Of a stretch of DNA of 58,895 bases, positions 31,665 through 42,679 are shown piece by piece. Source of the stretch: Polychytrium aggregatum. Its lineage: Eukaryota; Chytridiomycota; Chytridiomycetes; Polychytriales. The stretch covers positions 1-58,895 of the forward strand of contig NW_026516398.1 of assembly GCF_025602895.1 (NCBI RefSeq), written 5' to 3'. The notes under the pieces are model-generated. The model was not told the DNA's origin. It searched no databases and saw nothing but the letters and a program-made list of their open reading frames with translations. A program made the translations under genes and the position numbers. Within the stretch, counting starts at the first letter, position 1. Each line of letters opens with the position of its first letter.

Positions 31665-32852
31665 GTGAAGGCCTTGAACCGGAGCCGTGCCCACCGCCTT
31701 CCGAAAGTGAAGACATTGGTAAGGTGCCTTTGGTAAGTACTGGGGAAGCAGTGATGTGCGGACAGCTTCGCCTTGCCTCTGGACCGGCGGACACTCTCAG
31801 CTCTGGCATAGTACCCGTGGCACCTCTGGTGTCACTGGGAACTGCACCTCATCCACAGGTGCAAATACCTGAGCTGTCCTGCCAACCCTCGGCAAAGTTA
31901 ACTGTCTGTGCTAGCCGCAACCCTGGTGCCGAAGCTGGTACCGAACCAAAGTCTTGTGTTTCGTCTGTTCGTCGTTGCTCGTTGGTTGTTCCCGTCGCTG
32001 TTCGTCTTCCTTCTGGTGATTCTCTGTCGTGCGAAGGACTTGTCGATTCTGGTGCCTCTGGCAACTTTATCGACGAGGACTTTGTTGCTCGACACTCTGT
32101 CCCCACCTGCTCCAAGGCTTCGCCCTTGGCAGTGGAAGGCGTGGATGGTAAGCCGCTGTCGTCTGGCCCCATCCTCCGCGAGACTGCTCCACTCGAGGTG
32201 ATTCTCGGGGACGTCTCGCAACGCCTTCGGTTCGATGTGATCAGGTCTCCACATCAACCACTTATCCTTGGCTTTCCTTGGTTGCGCACCGCCGAGCCCA
32301 AGATTGTCTGGTCTCGCGGTCTTCTTTGTCTCCCTCCTTCTGTTGATTCCGACCCCTCTCCATGCACTACTTCTCTTTCGTCTTGCTCCACTTCCTCCAA
32401 TGTCACTCCCCTTCTTGATGATTCCACTCCTTTGATTGATCTAAGCTCCTCTCCTACGCTCCCACCTTCGTCTTCCCCTTCTTGTCTTGTTCCTCCCGAA
32501 CCCCTTCGCTCTTCCCAAACCCCTTCTTCTGTTGTCAGTTCTCTTTCCCTCCTTGATGTACCTCCTCCTGTTGTTTGTTCTTCGGACATTGTTCAGAATA
32601 AAGTAACCGTCGAACATTATTCTGACCTTGTCCACGCCCCTCCTCTCAGCTCGGACGCTCCTCTCCGCGTCTGCAGCATTGATTACCGCTCGATGCGCGA
32701 GTCTTTGGATGCATGCAGGCATGGAACGCAACCCCTGACCATCTTTCAGGTCCATGTCCTGCCCACTGACGAGCCGAGCACTGCGACTGTCGAAGTGCCT
32801 GCGGAGTACAAGGACTTCCTGTCTGTTTTCTCTAAACAGGAAGCTGACTCCT
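31646..32852 (+). pseudogene. pol: A2 pol, N-terminal segment: protease and spacer
   Basis: Open from the slippery site through the protease (GLVDSGASGNFID) and a long Ser/Pro/Thr-rich spacer to the start of the RT module (SVFSKQEADS), where the F LTR begins. The rest of the protein continues in frame at 38775. The predicted protein is the same as A1 in this part. Confidence 0.92.
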
Positions 32853-33237
32853 TGTGAGGACCACGACAAGCAACGACACTGGACGACCAGGTGCTTGGCG
32901 AACAACGATAAGCTATATTACGACTTATCAGATAACAACAAGTGTTGTTCGAACTGCAGATACAAAATGGGTGCAAGAAAGGAGGGGCTTTATAGCCAAG
33001 AGGGAAACCGAAGGGCGAAAGTGGGCGAGAGGGGTGGAGCGACAAACGAGGGACGAGATGGGGGTGCGAGGGAGGCGGAGCTGCTAGAGAGAGGGGCGAA
33101 GCACAGCGCAGTCGGAGGCGAAGTAAGAGTCATCGGCGCCAGCCAATCAGGGAATACACGCCAAGACAAACAAACATGACTCACGGTGCATCACGCGCAG
33201 CAGTCCACACGTGTTCCCAACGTGCATGATCATCACA
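32853..33237 (-). repeat. 3' LTR of F (385 bp)
   Basis: TGTGAGG...CATCACA on the plus strand. It abuts the F pol stop at 33238. Confidence 0.95.
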
Positions 33238-36200
33238 TCATCCCCTCCCCAAACTACGGCCACTCCTGCGAACAATAAGTCCAGGCTTGTCGGGGTACCG
33301 GCGGTGGAAGTCGGCTATCTTGTCGGGAGCGTTAACGTAGTTGGCGGGCTCCCAGCTGCGATGATCAGTCGAGTAGCCCTTCCAATCAACGAAATAGCTC
33401 AACTTACCGCGGACCAGCTTGGAGTCGAGGATCTCCTGGACTTCATACTCCAAGTGGTCGTCGACGCGGACTGGCGGAGGAGGGTCTTGGATGCGGCCGG
33501 GGAGGGTGTTCGACTTGTGGGGCTCAAGGAGGGAGACATGGAACACCGGATGGATCTTGAGATCCTTGGGAAGGTCGAGGCGGAAGGCGAGGGAACCGAT
33601 GGCTTCGACGATCTTGTAGGGTCCGATGCGCTGGTAGTCCAACTTCTTGCTTGGACGGGTGGTCTTGATGTTGCGTGTTAGGACCCAGACTTGATCGCCA
33701 GGAGCGAACTTGGGAGCGTCGGACTTGTGGGCATCCGCAAAGCGCTTGTAGTCCGCCTTGGCCTTCTCGAGGTTCTCCTTCAGCAACGCCAAGTTGTGCT
33801 GAAGGTGTTCGACTCGGTCGGTCGCGGAGGGGACATCGAGGCTGGAAGGAAGGACCGGAGACTCGAATCGAGGGTTGAAGCCGTAAGTCGCCAGGAACGG
33901 GGAGGCCTTGGTCGAGGTGTGCTCGAGGTTGTTGTATGAGAACTCGGCGAGCGGGAGCAGCATCGCCCAGTCATCCTGCTGGTACGAGGTGTAGCAGCGG
34001 AGATGCTGGTTGATGACTTGGTTGACCCGCTCAGTCTGTCCATCGGTTTGGGGGTGGAACGCCGTGGACAGACTGGTCTTGATGCCGAGTTCTGAGCACA
34101 GGGCCTGCCAGAACCGCGAGGTGAACTGGCTTCCTCGGTCCGAGACGATGTTGTCCGGGAGACCGTGGAGACGGAAGATGTTGTCGAGGAACAGCGACGC
34201 TGTTTCCTCGGCACTTGGGAGGGACCGACAGGGAAGGAAGTGGGCCATCTTGGTCAGGCTATCGACGACGACAAAGATGCAAGTCTTGCCGTTGGACTCG
34301 GGGAGGTCGGTGATAAAGTCCATCGTCACCAGAGACCAGGGTCGCGATGCCGTCGGGAGGGGCTGCAAGTATCCAAACGGCTTATGTCGAGGGACTTTCG
34401 AGCGTGCACAAGTGTCGCACGTCGAGACATAAGCCTGGACATCCTTGCGGATTGAGGGCCACCAGAACTGCCTCGAGATCAGTGCCCGAGTCCGCCGAAT
34501 GCCAGGATGTCCAACAGCGACAGGATCGTGGCATGACTTGAGGACGGGGACTCGACACGACTCGGGCACAACGATCTTGTCCATGAAGGTGAGGAGACCA
34601 TCCTTCAGGACATACTTGGGATCGTTGCGGAGCTGGTCCAGGGACGGGTCCTTGGGTTGCTCCTCGGCAATGAGCTTGAGCAAGTCCACAGGGCGAGTGG
34701 AACTTGCATCCGAGGAGCGACGGACGGCACAGGCGAACGACGAAGGTGGCAGCAACGGGGGAGGCTCCTTGGACACAGGTGCGGACGGAGGGACGTAGTC
34801 CGGGCGGCGGGAGAGAGCGTCGGCCTTGCCGTTCTTTGGACCGGGGAGGTACTGGATCCGGAGGTCGAACCGAGACAGGAACTGCGACCACCGGGCGTGT
34901 CGCTGGTTGAGGATGCGGGCCGACGCCAGGTATTCCAAGTTCTTGTGGTCGGTAAGGACTTGGACTGGGTGTTGGGCACCTTCGAGGTAGTGTCGCCAGA
35001 CCTCGAAAGCCTCCTTGATGGCCAAGAGCTCCTTCTCATAGATGCTGTAGTTGCGTTCAGCATCCATGAGCGTGCGGGAGTGGAAGGAGCACGGGTGCAG
35101 GTGGCCATCGGAGCCGCGCTGGGACAGGACGCATCCGATCGCAAAGTCTGAGGCATCAGACTCCACGACAAAGGGCTTGGATGGGTCGGGGTGCGCAAGG
35201 ACGGGCTCGGAGACGAAGGCTTCCTTGAGGGACTGGAAAGCCTTGTGGGCGTCGGGGGACCAGCGGAAGACCTGGGACTTCTTGAACAGGAGCGTGAGCG
35301 GACCGGCGATCTTGGCATATCCGTCAATGAAGCGACGGTAAAAGTTCGAGAACCCAATGAAGGAGCGAAGGTCGGAGACATTGCGGGGGACGGGCCAGTC
35401 GACAATGGCGGAGAGCTTTGCTCGTTCCATCTCGATACCCTTGGGCGAGATGACGTAGCCGAGGAATGAGACCTTGTCCTTGGAGAACTCGCACTTCTCC
35501 AGCTTGCAGTACAACTTTGCAGCCTGGAGCTTGGCCAGGACCTGCTTGACGTGATTTGCATGCTGAGTGGGGTCAGCGCTGTAAATCAAAATGTCGTCAA
35601 GGTAGGCAATCGCAAAGTTGTCCAGTTCATCACGAAGGACATCGTTGATGAAGTGCTGGAAGGTGGCCGGAGCATTGGTGAGTCCAAAGGGCATCACCAA
35701 GTACTCGAACTGGCCGTAACGAGTGCGAAAGGCCGTCTTCCACTCGTCGCCTGCGCGGATACGCAGCAGGTTGTAGGCCCCGCGGAGGTCCAGCTTCGTG
35801 AACACCTTCGCGTCCCGGACTCGGTCCAGCATCTCATTGATCAACGGTAAGGGGTAACGATTCTTGACCGTGATCGTGTTCAATGCGCGATAGTCCACGC
35901 AGAGACGCAGAGAGCCGTCCTTCTTCTTGACGAAAAGGATCGGAGAACCGGCGGGAGAGGACGAAGGACGGATGAACCCTTTGACGAGGTTGTCGTCGAG
36001 GTATTCACGAAGGGCCTTGAGTTCGGGCTCTGACAGGGAGTAGAGCGGTCCGAACTTGGGGGTCTTGCCGGGCTCCAGGTCGATCGGGCAGTCGTACGTC
36101 CGGTGCGGGGGCAACGAATCGGCTTCCTGCTTCGAGAAGACTGAGCCAAACGACTTGTACTCCTCGGGGATCGACGTCGAGAGGGGCGTCGGATCCGGAT

Positions 36201-37299
36201 CGGTGGCAGGAAGGACGAGGACTTGGAACACAGTCAGGGGGTCGGGGCTAGACTGTGTGTCGAGGACGGACTGCTCCAACGACTTGTACCTGATCGCTTG
36301 GACACGGACAGGAGCGGGGCTGGGAGCAACGGGACCGGGGAGACCAGGACGGACGGAGACGAGACCGGAGGGACCAGGACGAGCAGCACAGGAACAGGGC
36401 ACCTCACTCGGAACACAATCAGAATAACGTTGAGCGATCACTTTATTCTGATCATCTTCGCGAGTACAAACGGTGCGAGGCGAAGAAGCGAGCACCACAG
36501 TGGTGTCGGTAGAGGCACGAGGGAAAACATTGGGTGTGTCGCCAACAAGAGGAAGGGGAGAAGGAGAAACGGAAGAAACGGAAGGGAGGGAAGAGGCATC
36601 CACAACCTTGAGGATGTGGTTTGCAGGACGGGGAAGGCAAAGGAGTCCACGAGCCCAGTGGAACCTAGGTTCGATGGACTGCAGCCAGGGATAGCCAAGG
36701 ATAACAGGTTGGTGGGGAGACTTAATGACATCAAAGGAAAGGTGTTGAGTGTAGTCCCCAAGAACAATCTTGAGGGGTTCCGTCTCAAAAGTGATGGGGC
36801 CGGAAGAAAGTGGCTGGCCATCGACACCTTGGACAGGGAGGGGAGTGGATTTGGAAACGAGGGGGACCGAGAAGCGGTCAACAAAGCTCTCGTCGATGAA
36901 GTTGCCGGAGGCACCAGAATCGACGAGAAGTTGGCAAGAGAGGGAGCGACCAGAAGGGAGAACAAGAGAAGCGGAGAAAACGGGAGAAGACGAAGAATTC
37001 GACGAGACGCACGAAGAAGGCTCGGAGCAGAGATCAGTGTCGGCAGCATGGTTCGAGCAGATGACCAAGTTCGCAGGTGGTGTGGAGATCGGGAGCTCTG
37101 TCAAAGACATCTGGGAGCCAGATGTGCCCTTAGAAGAGGCGGGTTTGACAGAGTGCGATCCACCACCGACTACATTGATCATTCCACACATAGCCATGCG
37201 TTCGACACTTACCTCATGCTCCTTACCATCGACGCTTGCTTCTGGAGGAAGGGGAGACGGCTCCAGATCTAAGCCTCCACTTAGATCTGGGCCTGGTCG
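33238..37299 (-). CDS. pol: F Pol polyprotein
   Basis: More than 1319 residues, open from the slippery site at 37299 to TGA at 33238-33240. It shows a protease (LVDSGASGNFID), a Ser/Pro-rich spacer, reverse transcriptase ([26 protein letters not shown]) and RNase H (ESDASDFAIGCVL, TDHKNLEYL). The integrase zinc finger (CDTCARSK), core (MDFITDLPESNG, SDRGSQF, HPQTDGQTERV) and chromodomain (YFVDWKGYSTDHRSWEP) follow. The run TTTGGGGAGGGGATGA before the LTR holds the likely polypurine tract. Unlike the A2 protein it interrupts, it is complete. Confidence 0.96.
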   Translation of the reverse strand, partial: RPGPDLSGGLDLEPSPLPPEASVDGKEHEVSVERMAMCGMINVVGGGSHSVKPASSKGTSGSQMSLTELPISTPPANLVICSNHAADTDLCSEPSSCVSSNSSSSPVFSASLVLPSGRSLSCQLLVDSGASGNFIDESFVDRFSVPLVSKSTPLPVQGVDGQPLSSGPITFETEPLKIVLGDYTQHLSFDVIKSPHQPVILGYPWLQSIEPRFHWARGLLCLPRPANHILKVVDASSLPSVSSVSPSPLPLVGDTPNVFPRASTDTTVVLASSPRTVCTREDDQNKVIAQRYSDCVPSEVPCSCAARPGPSGLVSVRPGLPGPVAPSPAPVRVQAIRYKSLEQSVLDTQSSPDPLTVFQVLVLPATDPDPTPLSTSIPEEYKSFGSVFSKQEADSLPPHRTYDCPIDLEPGKTPKFGPLYSLSEPELKALREYLDDNLVKGFIRPSSSPAGSPILFVKKKDGSLRLCVDYRALNTITVKNRYPLPLINEMLDRVRDAKVFTKLDLRGAYNLLRIRAGDEWKTAFRTRYGQFEYLVMPFGLTNAPATFQHFINDVLRDELDNFAIAYLDDILIYSADPTQHANHVKQVLAKLQAAKLYCKLEKCEFSKDKVSFLGYVISPKGIEMERAKLSAIVDWPVPRNVSDLRSFIGFSNFYRRFIDGYAKIAGPLTLLFKKSQVFRWSPDAHKAFQSLKEAFVSEPVLAHPDPSKPFVVESDASDFAIGCVLSQRGSDGHLHPCSFHSRTLMDAERNYSIYEKELLAIKEAFEVWRHYLEGAQHPVQVLTDHKNLEYLASARILNQRHARWSQFLSRFDLRIQYLPGPKNGKADALSRRPDYVPPSAPVSKEPPPLLPPSSFACAVRRSSDASSTRPVDLLKLIAEEQPKDPSLDQLRNDPKYVLKDGLLTFMDKIVVPESCRVPVLKSCHDPVAVGHPGIRRTRALISRQFWWPSIRKDVQAYVSTCDTCARSKVPRHKPFGYLQPLPTASRPWSLVTMDFITDLPESNGKTCIFVVVDSLTKMAHFLPCRSLPSAEETASLFLDNIFRLHGLPDNIVSDRGSQFTSRFWQALCSELGIKTSLSTAFHPQTDGQTERVNQVINQHLRCYTSYQQDDWAMLLPLAEFSYNNLEHTSTKASPFLATYGFNPRFESPVLPSSLDVPSATDRVEHLQHNLALLKENLEKAKADYKRFADAHKSDAPKFAPGDQVWVLTRNIKTTRPSKKLDYQRIGPYKIVEAIGSLAFRLDLPKDLKIHPVFHVSLLEPHKSNTLPGRIQDPPPPVRVDDHLEYEVQEILDSKLVRGKLSYFVDWKGYSTDHRSWEPANYVNAPDKIADFHRRYPDKPGLIVRRSGRSLGRG

Positions 37300-38264
37300 T
37301 TTCCCGACTCGAAGTGTTCCTCCTCACCATCATCGTAGACGATGGTTCGGACAACCTTCGAACGGGGACGGGAGCCGGGAGCCTGAGGACGGGAGCCGGG
37401 GAAGCGGGAACCAGAGGCGGGAGCACGGGAGCCGGACTTGAGGGGGCAGGACTTGGCGACGTGGCCGGGCTTGCCACAGCGGAAGCAGAGGCGCTCCTGG
37501 AAGCGGCGGTTCTTCTCCTCGGGGGTCAGGCGGCTGACGACGGCGGCGTCGATCTGCATCGGCTCGGAGTAGAGAACCGGAGGCTCCTGGGCGGGCGGCT
37601 GGAAGGACGGGGTGCGGGAGTTGAAGGCCTGGGTGCCGAAGGAAACAGGGCCAGTGTTTCGGAGCTCGTTGTTGAGCTCGATGATGCGTGCATCGATCTT
37701 GAGGCAACGCTCGACGAACGGGACCAAGCGGAGAGGGAGAGGGTCGATGAAGGAGAGGCGCTGCTTGATCTCCCTCGACAGGCCACGGCGGAAGGCGGAG
37801 ATCTTGGCTTCGTCGTTCCAGGGAAGGTCGGCGGCAACGCGGAGGAACTCTGAGGCATAATCCATGCACGAGCGGTTGCCCTGTGCCATGGAGGAAAGGA
37901 GCAGCTCGGCAGTGTGGGTGCGGTCGGGATCGTCAAACGCTTGGCGAAAGCGTTCCATGAACGAGTCGAACGAGTGCAGGATTTGATCGTTCGACTCGAT
38001 CAAGGGAGTCGCCCACTGGAGGGCCGGACCAGTGAGCAAACTCAAGACGTAACCCACCTTGACTTGCTCGGACGGGAACCTGGATGCCTGGAGCATCATG
38101 AGCAGGCGGCACTGGTTGACGAAGGGGCGGAACTTTGACCTGGTGCCGTCGAACTTGTCCGGGGTCGGCATGTGCGGGAGCTGTGGGGCGGCGGAAGAAT
38201 GTGTGGTCCGGAGGAGAACCAGTTCCTCCTGGAGGGCAACGATTTGGGCCTGGAGTTGGTCCAT
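37281..38264 (-). CDS. gag: F Gag
   Basis: 327 residues from ATG (MDQLQAQIVALQEELV). An N-terminal helix with heptad leucines precedes the capsid (DKFDGTRSKFRPFV, LQWATPLI, FDDPDRTHTAELL). A CCHC knuckle (CFRCGKPGHVAKSC) and a Gly/Ser/Arg-Pro tail with short GSR repeats follow, ending in GNDQAQI. Confidence 0.95.
   Translation of the reverse strand: MDQLQAQIVALQEELVLLRTTHSSAAPQLPHMPTPDKFDGTRSKFRPFVNQCRLLMMLQASRFPSEQVKVGYVLSLLTGPALQWATPLIESNDQILHSFDSFMERFRQAFDDPDRTHTAELLLSSMAQGNRSCMDYASEFLRVAADLPWNDEAKISAFRRGLSREIKQRLSFIDPLPLRLVPFVERCLKIDARIIELNNELRNTGPVSFGTQAFNSRTPSFQPPAQEPPVLYSEPMQIDAAVVSRLTPEEKNRRFQERLCFRCGKPGHVAKSCPLKSGSRAPASGSRFPGSRPQAPGSRPRSKVVRTIVYDDGEEEHFESGNDQAQI
37299..37305 (-). 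other. -1 frameshift slippery heptamer GGGAAAC (F gag-pol)
   Basis: Gag reads TCG GGA AAC on the minus strand, 15 nt before the stop at 37281-37283. Pol is -1 and open. Confidence 0.8.
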
Positions 38265-38371
38265 GTGGGCTTTGAAAGTGGGGAGCGAGGATGCAGGGAA
38301 GACAACAGAGAATAGAAGGATGAGGGCAGCAACGAAGCCTCAGCCAAGCAGGTGGTCAGACAGAGAGAGGG

Positions 38372-38382
38372 AGTTCGAACAA
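38372..38382 (-). promoter_or_regulatory. F self-primer binding site
   Basis: AGTTCGAACAA (plus strand), two bases from the 5' LTR, is the exact reverse complement of TTGTTCGAACT at 38477-38487 in the LTR. The inferred start at 38487 is 39 nt from the TATAAA box at 38521-38526. The core is the same sequence used by family A. Confidence 0.72.
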
Positions 38383-38384
38383 TA

Positions 38385-38769
38385 TGTGAGGACCACGACA
38401 AGCAACGACACTGGACGACCAGGTGCTTGGCGAACAACGATAAGCTATATTACGACTTATCAGATAACAACAAGTGTTGTTCGAACTGCAGATACAAAAT
38501 GGGTGCAAGAAAGGAGGGGCTTTATAGCCAAGAGGGAAACCGAAGGGCGAAAGTGGGCGAGAGGGGTGGAGCGACAAACGAGGGACGAGATGGGGGTGCG
38601 AGGGAGGCGGAGCTGCTAGAGAGAGGGGCGAAGCACAGCGCAGTCGGAGGCGAAGTAAGAGTCATCGGCGCCAGCCAATCAGGGAATACACGCCAAGACA
38701 AACAAACATGACTCACGGTGCATCACGCGCAGCAGTCCACACGTGTTCCCAACGTGCATGATCATCACA
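38385..38769 (-). repeat. 5' LTR of F (385 bp)
   Basis: Direct repeat of 32853-33237 with the promoter on the minus strand; followed by the CTCCT duplication. Confidence 0.95.
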
Positions 38770-41668
38770 CTCCTTGCCTCCGCATCGCCCTTATGACTGC
38801 CCCATTGACTTGGAGCCGGGCAAGTCGCCAAAGTTCGGGCCTCTGTACTCACTGTCCGAGCCCGAACTTCACGCTCTGCGTGACTATCTCGACGAGAATC
38901 TTGCCAAGGGATTCGTTCGTCCTTCGTCGTCCCCAGCAGGCTCACCAATCCTCTTCGTCAAGAAGAAGGACGGCTCACTTCGTCTTTGCGTTGACTACCG
39001 CGCACTGAACGGTATCACGGTAAAGAACCGTTACCCTTTACCGCTGATCGGCGAGCTGCTGGACCGACTTCGAGGCGCGAAGGTGTTCACTAAGCTGGAC
39101 CTTCGTGGAGCCTACAATCTGCTGCGCATCCGCTCCGGGGACGAGTGGAAGACAGCTTTCCGTACTCGATATGGGCACTTCGAGTACTTGGTGATGCCCT
39201 TTGGGCTCACCAACGCGCCAGCGACGTTCCAGCACTTCATCAACGACGTCCTGCGCACCGAGTTGGACCAGTTCGCAATTGCGTATCTTGACGATATCTT
39301 GATCTACAGTGCTGATCCGTCGCAGCATGTAGAGCACGTCAAGCAGGTCCTCTCGAAGCTCCGAGCTGCAAAGCTGTATTGCAAGCTGGAGAAGTGCGAG
39401 TTCTCCAAAACCTCGGTCTCGTTCCTTGGTTTCATGGTCTCGCCCGAGGGCATCGGTATGGAGCGATCCAAGCTCTCTGCGATCTTGGATTGGCCCATAC
39501 CGCGCAACATCTCGGATCTTCGATCCTTTGTCGGGTTTGCGAACTTCTATCGACGCTTCATCGATGGATACGCAAAGATCGCGGGGCCCATGACTCGGCT
39601 CTTCCGGAAGACGCATGGCTTCCAGTGGTCCCGCGAAGCCGATAAAGCATTCAGATCCTTGAAGGATGCCTTCGTTTCGGAGCCCGTTCTGGTGCATCCG
39701 GACCCATCCAAGCCGTTCGTCGTAGAGTCAGATGCGTCGGACTTTGCGCTTGGATGCGTGCTCTCCCAGCGGGGTGCTGATGATCGCCTTCATCCTTGCT
39801 CGTTCCATTCGCGGACACTCTCGAATGCTGAACGTAACTACAGCATATACGAGAAAGAGCTGTTGGCGATCAAGGAGGCTTTCGAGGCGTGGCGACACTA
39901 CCTCGAAGGCGCCCAGCATCCCGTTGCCGTTCTGACCGATCACAAGAACTTGGAGTACCTGGCAACGGCTCGCATCCTAAACCAGCGTCATGCACGGTGG
40001 TCCCAGTTCTTGTCTCGGTTCGACATCCGCATCCAGTACCGTCCTGGTGCGAGGAACGGCAAGGCCGATGCCCTGTCTCGTCGCTCGGACTACATCCCTT
40101 CGTCGGCCTCCGTGTCGAGGGATCCGCCTCTGCTTCTCGATCCTGCCGCGGTGATACGCGTGCTCCGAAGCAGAGACGCCCGCTCTTCGGTTGCAAGTCG
40201 CAGTGACCCTGTGGATTTGCTGCAGCTCATAGCCGAAGAGCAGGCTCGGGATCCCGGTCTAGACAAATACCGTCGTGACCCGAAGTTCGTCTGGAATGGC
40301 CAGTACCTCACCTTCCAGAACAGGATTGTGGTCCCAGAGTCGTGCCGAGTTCCGGCGCTCAAGTCGTGCCATGACCCAGTCGCTGTGGGTCATCCAGGCA
40401 TCCGACGGACTCTGGCTCTGGTATCGCGACAGTTTTGGTGGCAAACCTATCGGAAAGATGTCAAAGAGTACGTCTCGACGTGCGACACCTGTGCACGCTC
40501 GAAAGCTCCGCGACACAAGCCGTTTGGGTTCCTGTTGCCACTCCAGACAGCCGATCGACCCTGGGGGACACTGACCATGGACTTTATCACTGATCTGCCA
40601 AAGTCCAAGGGTCACACCTGCATCTTTGTGGTGGTATGCAGCCTCACAAAGATGGCACACTTTATGTCCTGGCGTTCACTGCCGTCGGCGGAGGAGACTG
40701 CGTCACTGTTCCTCGACAATGTCTTTCGTCTCCATGGCCTCCCCGACACAGTGGTTTCAGACCGAGGAAGTCAGTTCACCTCTCGGTTCTGGAAGGCACT
40801 CTGCACGCAGCTCGGGATCCAAACCAGTCTGTCCACGGCCTTCCATCCCCAGACCGATGGACAGACTGAGAGGGTCAACCAGGTCATCAACCAATACCTG
40901 CGCTGTTACACGTCGTATCAGCAAGATGACTGGGCCGAGCTGCTGCCGTTGGCCGAGTTCTCTTACAATAACCTCGAGAACTCGTCAACACATGCCTCGC
41001 CATTCTTGGCAACCTATGGGTTCCACCCAAGGTTCGAAGTCCCCGTTGTCGCTGGCGGCCCTGATGTTCCCTCTGCCACGGAGAGGGTTGAACATCTCCA
41101 GCGGAACCTGGCACTGTTGAAGGAGAATCTTGAGAAGGCAAAGTCTGACTACAAGCACTTCTCAGATCTCCGGAGGTCCCAGGCTCCCGACTTGCGTCCG
41201 GGCGATCAAGTCTGGGTGCTGACTCGTAACATCAGCACCACTCGCCCAAGCAAGAAGCTGGATTACCAGAGGATTGGACCATTCACCATCCTCGAGGCCG
41301 TCGGGACATTGGCTTTCCGCCTGGACTTGCCAAAGGACATAAAGGTGCACCCGGTGTTCCATGTGTCTCTTCTTGAGCCCTACAAGAAGAACTCGCTTCC
41401 GGGTCGGGTGCAAGCGCCGCCCCCTGCGGTGGTCATCGATGGGAACTTGGAGTGGGAGGTCGAAGAGATCTTAGACTCCAAGTTCGTGCGCGGAAAGCTG
41501 CACTATCTCATCGATTGGAAAGGCTACCCGGTCACCGATCGAAGTTGGGAGCCCGCCGACATTGTCTTTGCCCCAACGGTGGCCGCGGAGTACCACCGAC
41601 GCTACCCAGACAAGCCTGGCCCCAGGAGAACTCAAGATGGAACACGCCGTAGTTTAAGGAGGAGATAG
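38770..41668 (+). pseudogene. pol: A2 pol, C-terminal segment: RT, RNase H, integrase, chromodomain
   Basis: About 960 residues continue A2 pol after the F insertion. Reverse transcriptase ([26 protein letters not shown]), RNase H (ESDASDFALGCVL), zinc finger (CDTCARSK), core (MDFITDLPKSKG, SDRGSQF, HPQTDGQTERVNQ) and chromodomain (YLIDWKGYPVTDRSWEP) are all present. It is uninterrupted and served as the reference for locating the B insertion in A1. The stop TAG at 41666-41668 touches the LTR. Confidence 0.94.
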
Positions 41669-42087
41669 TGTGATGACCAGCATCACAACGGACCAATGAG
41701 ATTGTCCCGCATGCTCTCGCCCTCCGCACCAATCATGAGTCCCCACGTGTTTGTTTGCCCCCATGCATGAGCACGCGCCGTTGCCACCCGCGTCTACTGG
41801 TTTCCTGCCTCCCCCACCGCTCGGCACATGTCCCCGGGCTGTGCCAAGCCTCTCTCGCTTGCACACCAGCCACTCTCGCACCCCCTTCTCGCTTCTCTGT
41901 GATGCTCCACCCTTCTCGCCCACTTTTGCCCCTCGACCTTCTCCCGGTCTATAAATAGCCCTGCATGTCTGAGCCTATGTTGAACACCAGTTCGAACAAA
42001 ACTTGTTCTTTGGTGTTCGGGGCTAAAAGCTAATAAAGCTCATACCAAGCACTTGGTCTTCGTCCTTGCGCTTGTTCACTCCTTACA
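41669..42087 (+). repeat. 3' LTR of A2 (419 bp)
   Basis: Nearly identical to 10648-11066 (one visible change near the end, TTACA versus TCACA). TATAAATA starts at 41950 and the inferred transcription start is 41989. The start lies within a nested inverted repeat (41982-42018). Confidence 0.94.
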
Positions 42088-42189
42088 TCACAGGACAAAG
42101 GAAAAAGAAAGTATGCGACGCAAACAGTGACACAAGTGCGACGGTGCAGCCAAGCGGGCACAGGGATCTGTGACATAGAGGGTTTCAGG
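42088..42189. other. Spacer after A2
   Basis: Single-copy looking sequence after the last LTR base. I see no gene in it; it probably belongs to the decayed element that follows. Confidence 0.5.
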
Positions 42190-42650
42190 CGCTTAGTCGT
42201 GGATGGCCAACATGTCTTTCACTTCGCGTTTGAGTCCTCGTTCGTACTGTGCGATGAAGGCTACCTAATTTCATGATTTCGGCTTATTTGAGCTGGAAAA
42301 CCGGGACATACACCGAAGCGGGGCCACGGCCTTGCACAAGCTTCATGAGCGACGTCTCCGCTCGTTTCTGAGCGTGAGGGTCGCCGTACCTCGCCTCCAG
42401 TTGGTTCCGAAACCGATCGAAGTCTTGAAGCAAGGGGCTCCCCAACTACACCAAGCTGGCATGCCAGTTAGCAGGAGGGCCAACGAGCCGGGATCCTTCA
42501 AGGCCGACACGGTGCCGTTAGGTTGGGTAACGAGCGCCATTCAAAATCAGGAGTATGTTCGCTTTGGTCAAATAGACTTTGGAGGTAGCGGCGATTGCCG
42601 TCAAACGGGTCAGGAAATCTCACAATCGGGTCAGCATGAAGGGGAAGAGC
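42190..42650 (-). pseudogene. Decayed retrotransposon gag relic
   Basis: Minus-strand translation in shifting frames gives clear Gag capsid pieces: FDGNRRYLQS, NGARYPT, DFDRFRNQLEARYGDP, KRAETSLMKL, then in another frame IAQYERGLKREVKDM. Several stops and frame changes separate them. It does not closely match any intact family in the window and is an older insertion. Confidence 0.75.
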
Positions 42651-42679
42651 AGTCTGATGGAACAAGCGGGGAACCGGGA

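Larger units (their letters stand above)
32853..38769 (-). mobile_element. Ty3/Gypsy chromovirus, family F, complete
   Basis: 5917 bp with 385-bp LTRs at 32853-33237 and 38385-38769. The target duplication is CTCCT (32848-32852 and 38770-38774), in A2 pol. Gag and pol are intact, with pol in the -1 frame. The proteins resemble those of family A closely, including the gag tail GNDQA and the RT/integrase motifs, but the LTRs are distinct. It appears intact. Confidence 0.96.
30570..42087 (+). mobile_element. Family A copy A2 (5' LTR missing, carries F)
   Basis: Plus strand. It starts inside the leader upstream of gag at the C-1 edge, so the 5' LTR is absent here. Gag is complete, pol is split by F (32853-38769), and the 3' LTR is 41669-42087. 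Rejoining across F and one CTCCT duplication restores the same frame as A1. After the LTR comes TCACA, possibly its target duplication, then decayed relic DNA. Confidence 0.93.

Noticed and set aside
32853..32857. CCTTG as the F target duplication
   Set aside because: Comparing both F LTRs puts the LTR start at TGTGAGG (32853), which makes CTCCT the duplication and leaves CATCACA as the proper LTR end.
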